DNA of 42,330 nt. Origin: JBLHLB01 sp047618505. Its GTDB lineage: Bacteria > Planctomycetota > UBA1135 > GCA-002686595. Under the pieces are notes generated by a model, which was not told the origin of the DNA, searched no databases, and saw only the letters and a program-made list of their open reading frames with translations. How positions within the stretch are numbered: position 1 is the first letter of the stretch; the number at the start of each line of letters is the position of its first letter. Positions 41,048-42,330 of this stretch are shown here, in pieces. The DNA lies in assembly GCA_047618505.1 (NCBI GenBank), contig JBLHLB010000005.1:1-42330 (forward strand), in the 5' to 3' direction. A program made the position numbers and the translations under genes.

Positions 41048-41112
41048 CCTCGAAAAAAGGGACGGAACTAGAAAGAAAATCGCCCTGGGGCGCCTTCGGC
41101 CCCTGGGAGAAC

Positions 41113-41868
41113 CTATCGACGCTGTGCAAATAGCCAGGTATAGAGCCCTGGATTGGCATAGGTCTGTGTCCAGGAGTCGTGCTCCACCCCCGGATATACC
41201 GTCAACTCCACGTCGGCCCCGACCCCTTCAAGGGCAAGAACAAGGAGCTCGGCCTCCGCTAGGGGAATCACGCTGTCCCGTGCCCCGTGGAAGGCACGGA
41301 TCGGCACGTCCCGGGCTCGCAGGAGATCTTCGATTCGAAATCCCGTGGTGATCTCCTTCCATAGTCGGCCGATCTCACCGCCTCCGCAAATGGGCACTGC
41401 CGCTGCGAAGGCTTCTGGATAGTCCGCCAGCAGTCCCCAGGTTCCGTAGCCGCCCATGGACAGGCCGCTGACGTAGAGCCGCGATGCGTCCACATCCGTC
41501 AATGACGAAGCCTCGTCAAGGAGCGCTTTGAGTGTTCCCGACTGCCACCATTCATTCGCCGGGCACTGGGGCGCGATCAGCACACAGCCGGCGAGTTCGG
41601 GGATTTCCTCGAGGAGTTTAGGCGGACCGTGAAGGTTGATCAGGCTCAGGTCGTCACCGCGCTCGCCCGCACCGTGCAGGAAAAGTAGGACCGGCCAGCC
41701 CTCCTCTGGACGCTGATCGGACGCCGGGACATGTAGTTGAAAACTTAGGCGCTGGCCGTCAACGGGCTTCGCCATGGTGAGCTCGTGGGCGCCAGCTTCA
41801 AGCCTGGAGGAGTGACAGGCCGCACAGACAATGAGCAGTAGGCAAAGGAGGAAGAGGTTGTTGTCCAT
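41113..41868 (-). CDS. Exported alpha/beta hydrolase, prolyl-oligopeptidase/carboxylesterase-like
   Basis: 251 aa. A short hydrophobic N-terminus (LFLLCLLLIVCAAC, Cys18 possibly lipidated, lipobox not ideal) directs export. The alpha/beta hydrolase fold is clear: PVLLFLHGAGERGDD with the oxyanion HG, nucleophile elbow SGLSMGGYGTW with Ser137, acid Asp198 (HGARDSVIP), and His230 (GVEHDSW). Such small enzymes are annotated as prolyl oligopeptidase family peptidases, dienelactone hydrolase-like or phospholipase/carboxylesterase, and usually act on polysaccharide-linked or peptide esters in the periplasm. Single gene; substrate unknown. Confidence 0.88.
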   Translation of the reverse strand: MDNNLFLLCLLLIVCAACHSSRLEAGAHELTMAKPVDGQRLSFQLHVPASDQRPEEGWPVLLFLHGAGERGDDLSLINLHGPPKLLEEIPELAGCVLIAPQCPANEWWQSGTLKALLDEASSLTDVDASRLYVSGLSMGGYGTWGLLADYPEAFAAAVPICGGGEIGRLWKEITTGFRIEDLLRARDVPIRAFHGARDSVIPLAEAELLVLALEGVGADVELTVYPGVEHDSWTQTYANPGLYTWLFAQRR

Positions 41869-42241
41869 GGTGCTGTTGTAACGCCCCCGTCGCGGATCCC
41901 CGAATTCGGGGTGCGAAGTTCCGCGTGATCATCGGGTCAATGCTCGCGGGAGCTCCTGTTTCGTAAGGGGCTGCTCGGGCACACAAGCCAAGGGAAGGGG
42001 GAGCTGTCCTTCGAGGTGTTCCCGCGCTTCGCGTCGCCTGCGCACCAAGTGAGCCTCGTCACCGAGCAAGAGCACTTCAGCAGGAGTGGCGTGGGAAAGG
42101 AACTGGGGCATGGCCTCGGTAAACTTGCCTTGCTCGCCGGTGGCTCCAGTCGTCGGCCTCAGCATCGCCCGGCTTCACCCCGGCTTCACCCCGCGTCTTC
42201 TGCCTCACCCCGTGTACCCAGCCCCAAGCTGGCGCAAGAGG
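41869..42241. other. Gap before the tRNA fragment
   Basis: About 370 bp with no confident gene. One minus-strand ORF of 78 aa (41929-42165) is open and has a fairly natural composition (LLLGDEAHLVRRRREAREHLEG) but no visible start signal or family match. An 11-bp unit, CGGCTTCACCC, is repeated twice at 42170-42191. Confidence 0.4.
41929..42165 (-). CDS. Small hypothetical ORF, doubtful
   Basis: 78 aa. Mixed hydrophobic and basic composition, with a predicted helical middle (AEVLLLGDEAHLVRRRREAREHLEGQLPLPL). The LLLGDEAHL segment recalls a Walker B strand, but there is no Walker A and the ORF is too short for an ATPase. No Shine-Dalgarno is seen. It could be a remnant of a larger gene or chance. 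Confidence 0.2.
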   Translation of the reverse strand: MLRPTTGATGEQGKFTEAMPQFLSHATPAEVLLLGDEAHLVRRRREAREHLEGQLPLPLACVPEQPLTKQELPRALTR

Positions 42242-42295
42242 TGGTAGCGGAGGAGGGACTTGAACCCCCGACATGCGGATTATGATTCCGCTGCT
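42242..42295 (-). tRNA. 3' half of a tRNA (anticodon CAU); probable attachment site
   Basis: Read on the minus strand the piece has CCA at its end (42242-42244), the 3' acceptor strand CTCCGCT (42246-42252), a T arm with loop TTCAAGT and stems GGGGG/CCCTC (42253-42269), a 5-base variable loop, and an anticodon arm GCGGA/TCCGC with loop ATCATAA (42275-42291), giving anticodon CAU (Met or Ile2). Homology fades just 5' of that in the D stem. The 5' acceptor AGCGGAG and the D loop are missing, although 34 further bases are visible. Such fragments are typical of sites where an element integrated into a tRNA gene. Confidence 0.75.
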
Positions 42296-42330
42296 TGCTG
42301 ACGCTAAGTGCCTTACGGAACAAAGAGTTA

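Larger units (their letters stand above)
40688..41112. other. 425-bp repeat- and palindrome-rich gap
   Basis: No convincing gene. It holds three 16-bp tandem repeats, four GC-rich hairpins and a bidirectional terminator-like hairpin, listed separately. It lies between convergent genes (cysteine dioxygenase and a secreted hydrolase). The remaining bases show no codon-like pattern in any frame that I trust. Confidence 0.6.

Noticed and set aside
42016..42285. Plus-strand ORF ending in GLEPPTCGL
   Set aside because: Its C-terminus is the antisense of the tRNA fragment; this peptide ending is a well-known artefact of translating tRNA genes.
42242..42330. Intact tRNA or the tRNA-like end of tmRNA
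   Set aside because: The 5' acceptor strand and D arm are missing from the visible flank, so it is not a whole tRNA; tmRNA lacks a true anticodon arm, which is present here.

Overview
The window is GC-rich bacterial chromosome with long genes, short intergenic gaps, few clear Shine-Dalgarno sites, several GTG/TTG starts and many exported or lipid-anchored proteins. Very large secreted macroglobulin-like proteins, a ResB/CcsA (System II) cytochrome c maturation operon and Cys-rich metal-binding repeats together suggest Planctomycetota. That is an inference from gene content; there is no rRNA or marker tree here.

Layout. 1-1570 (minus strand): an exported protein with three CCxxC repeats and a His-rich tail, and a small cupin of the 4-hydroxylaminobenzoate lyase/DUF4863 type. 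1803-23728 (plus): a long co-directional block with a DUF3825-like protein, a polytopic membrane protein, queF, two giant tandem paralogues of about 2,120 aa each, two small lipoproteins, then resB and ccsA. 23729-24025: a palindrome-rich gap between convergent genes. 24026-27696 (minus): a DadA-like FAD oxidoreductase, an esterase and an adenosine deaminase; the last two are joined by a GTGA overlap. 27908-31502 (plus): gltX, an SGNH hydrolase and a zinc-finger/FecR-like membrane protein. 31499-32521 (minus): a PqqB-like metallo-hydrolase. 32785-38505 (plus): an ABC permease fused to an M1 peptidase, its ATPase and a beta-propeller-like protein. 38506-38913: a hairpin-rich gap that may hold a structured RNA. 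38914-40687: an unknown protein (minus), a ChrR-like cupin and a cysteine dioxygenase (plus). 40688-41112: 16-bp tandem repeats and several strong palindromes. 41113-41868 (minus): a secreted alpha/beta hydrolase. 42242-42295: only the 3' half of a tRNA (anticodon CAU), probably an attachment site of an integrated element lying to the right of the window.

How the genes work together. The lipoprotein-resB-ccsA group (19286-23728) is the clearest functional unit: ResB and CcsA carry haem across the membrane for attachment to c-type cytochromes, and the two-repeat lipoprotein may be an accessory. The ABC permease-peptidase and its ATPase form a second unit. Adenosine deaminase plus esterase is a two-gene operon of unclear logic. 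The giant tandem pair is the most distinctive feature: the two ORFs lie in the same frame, separated by a single TAG codon, and are similar over their whole length.
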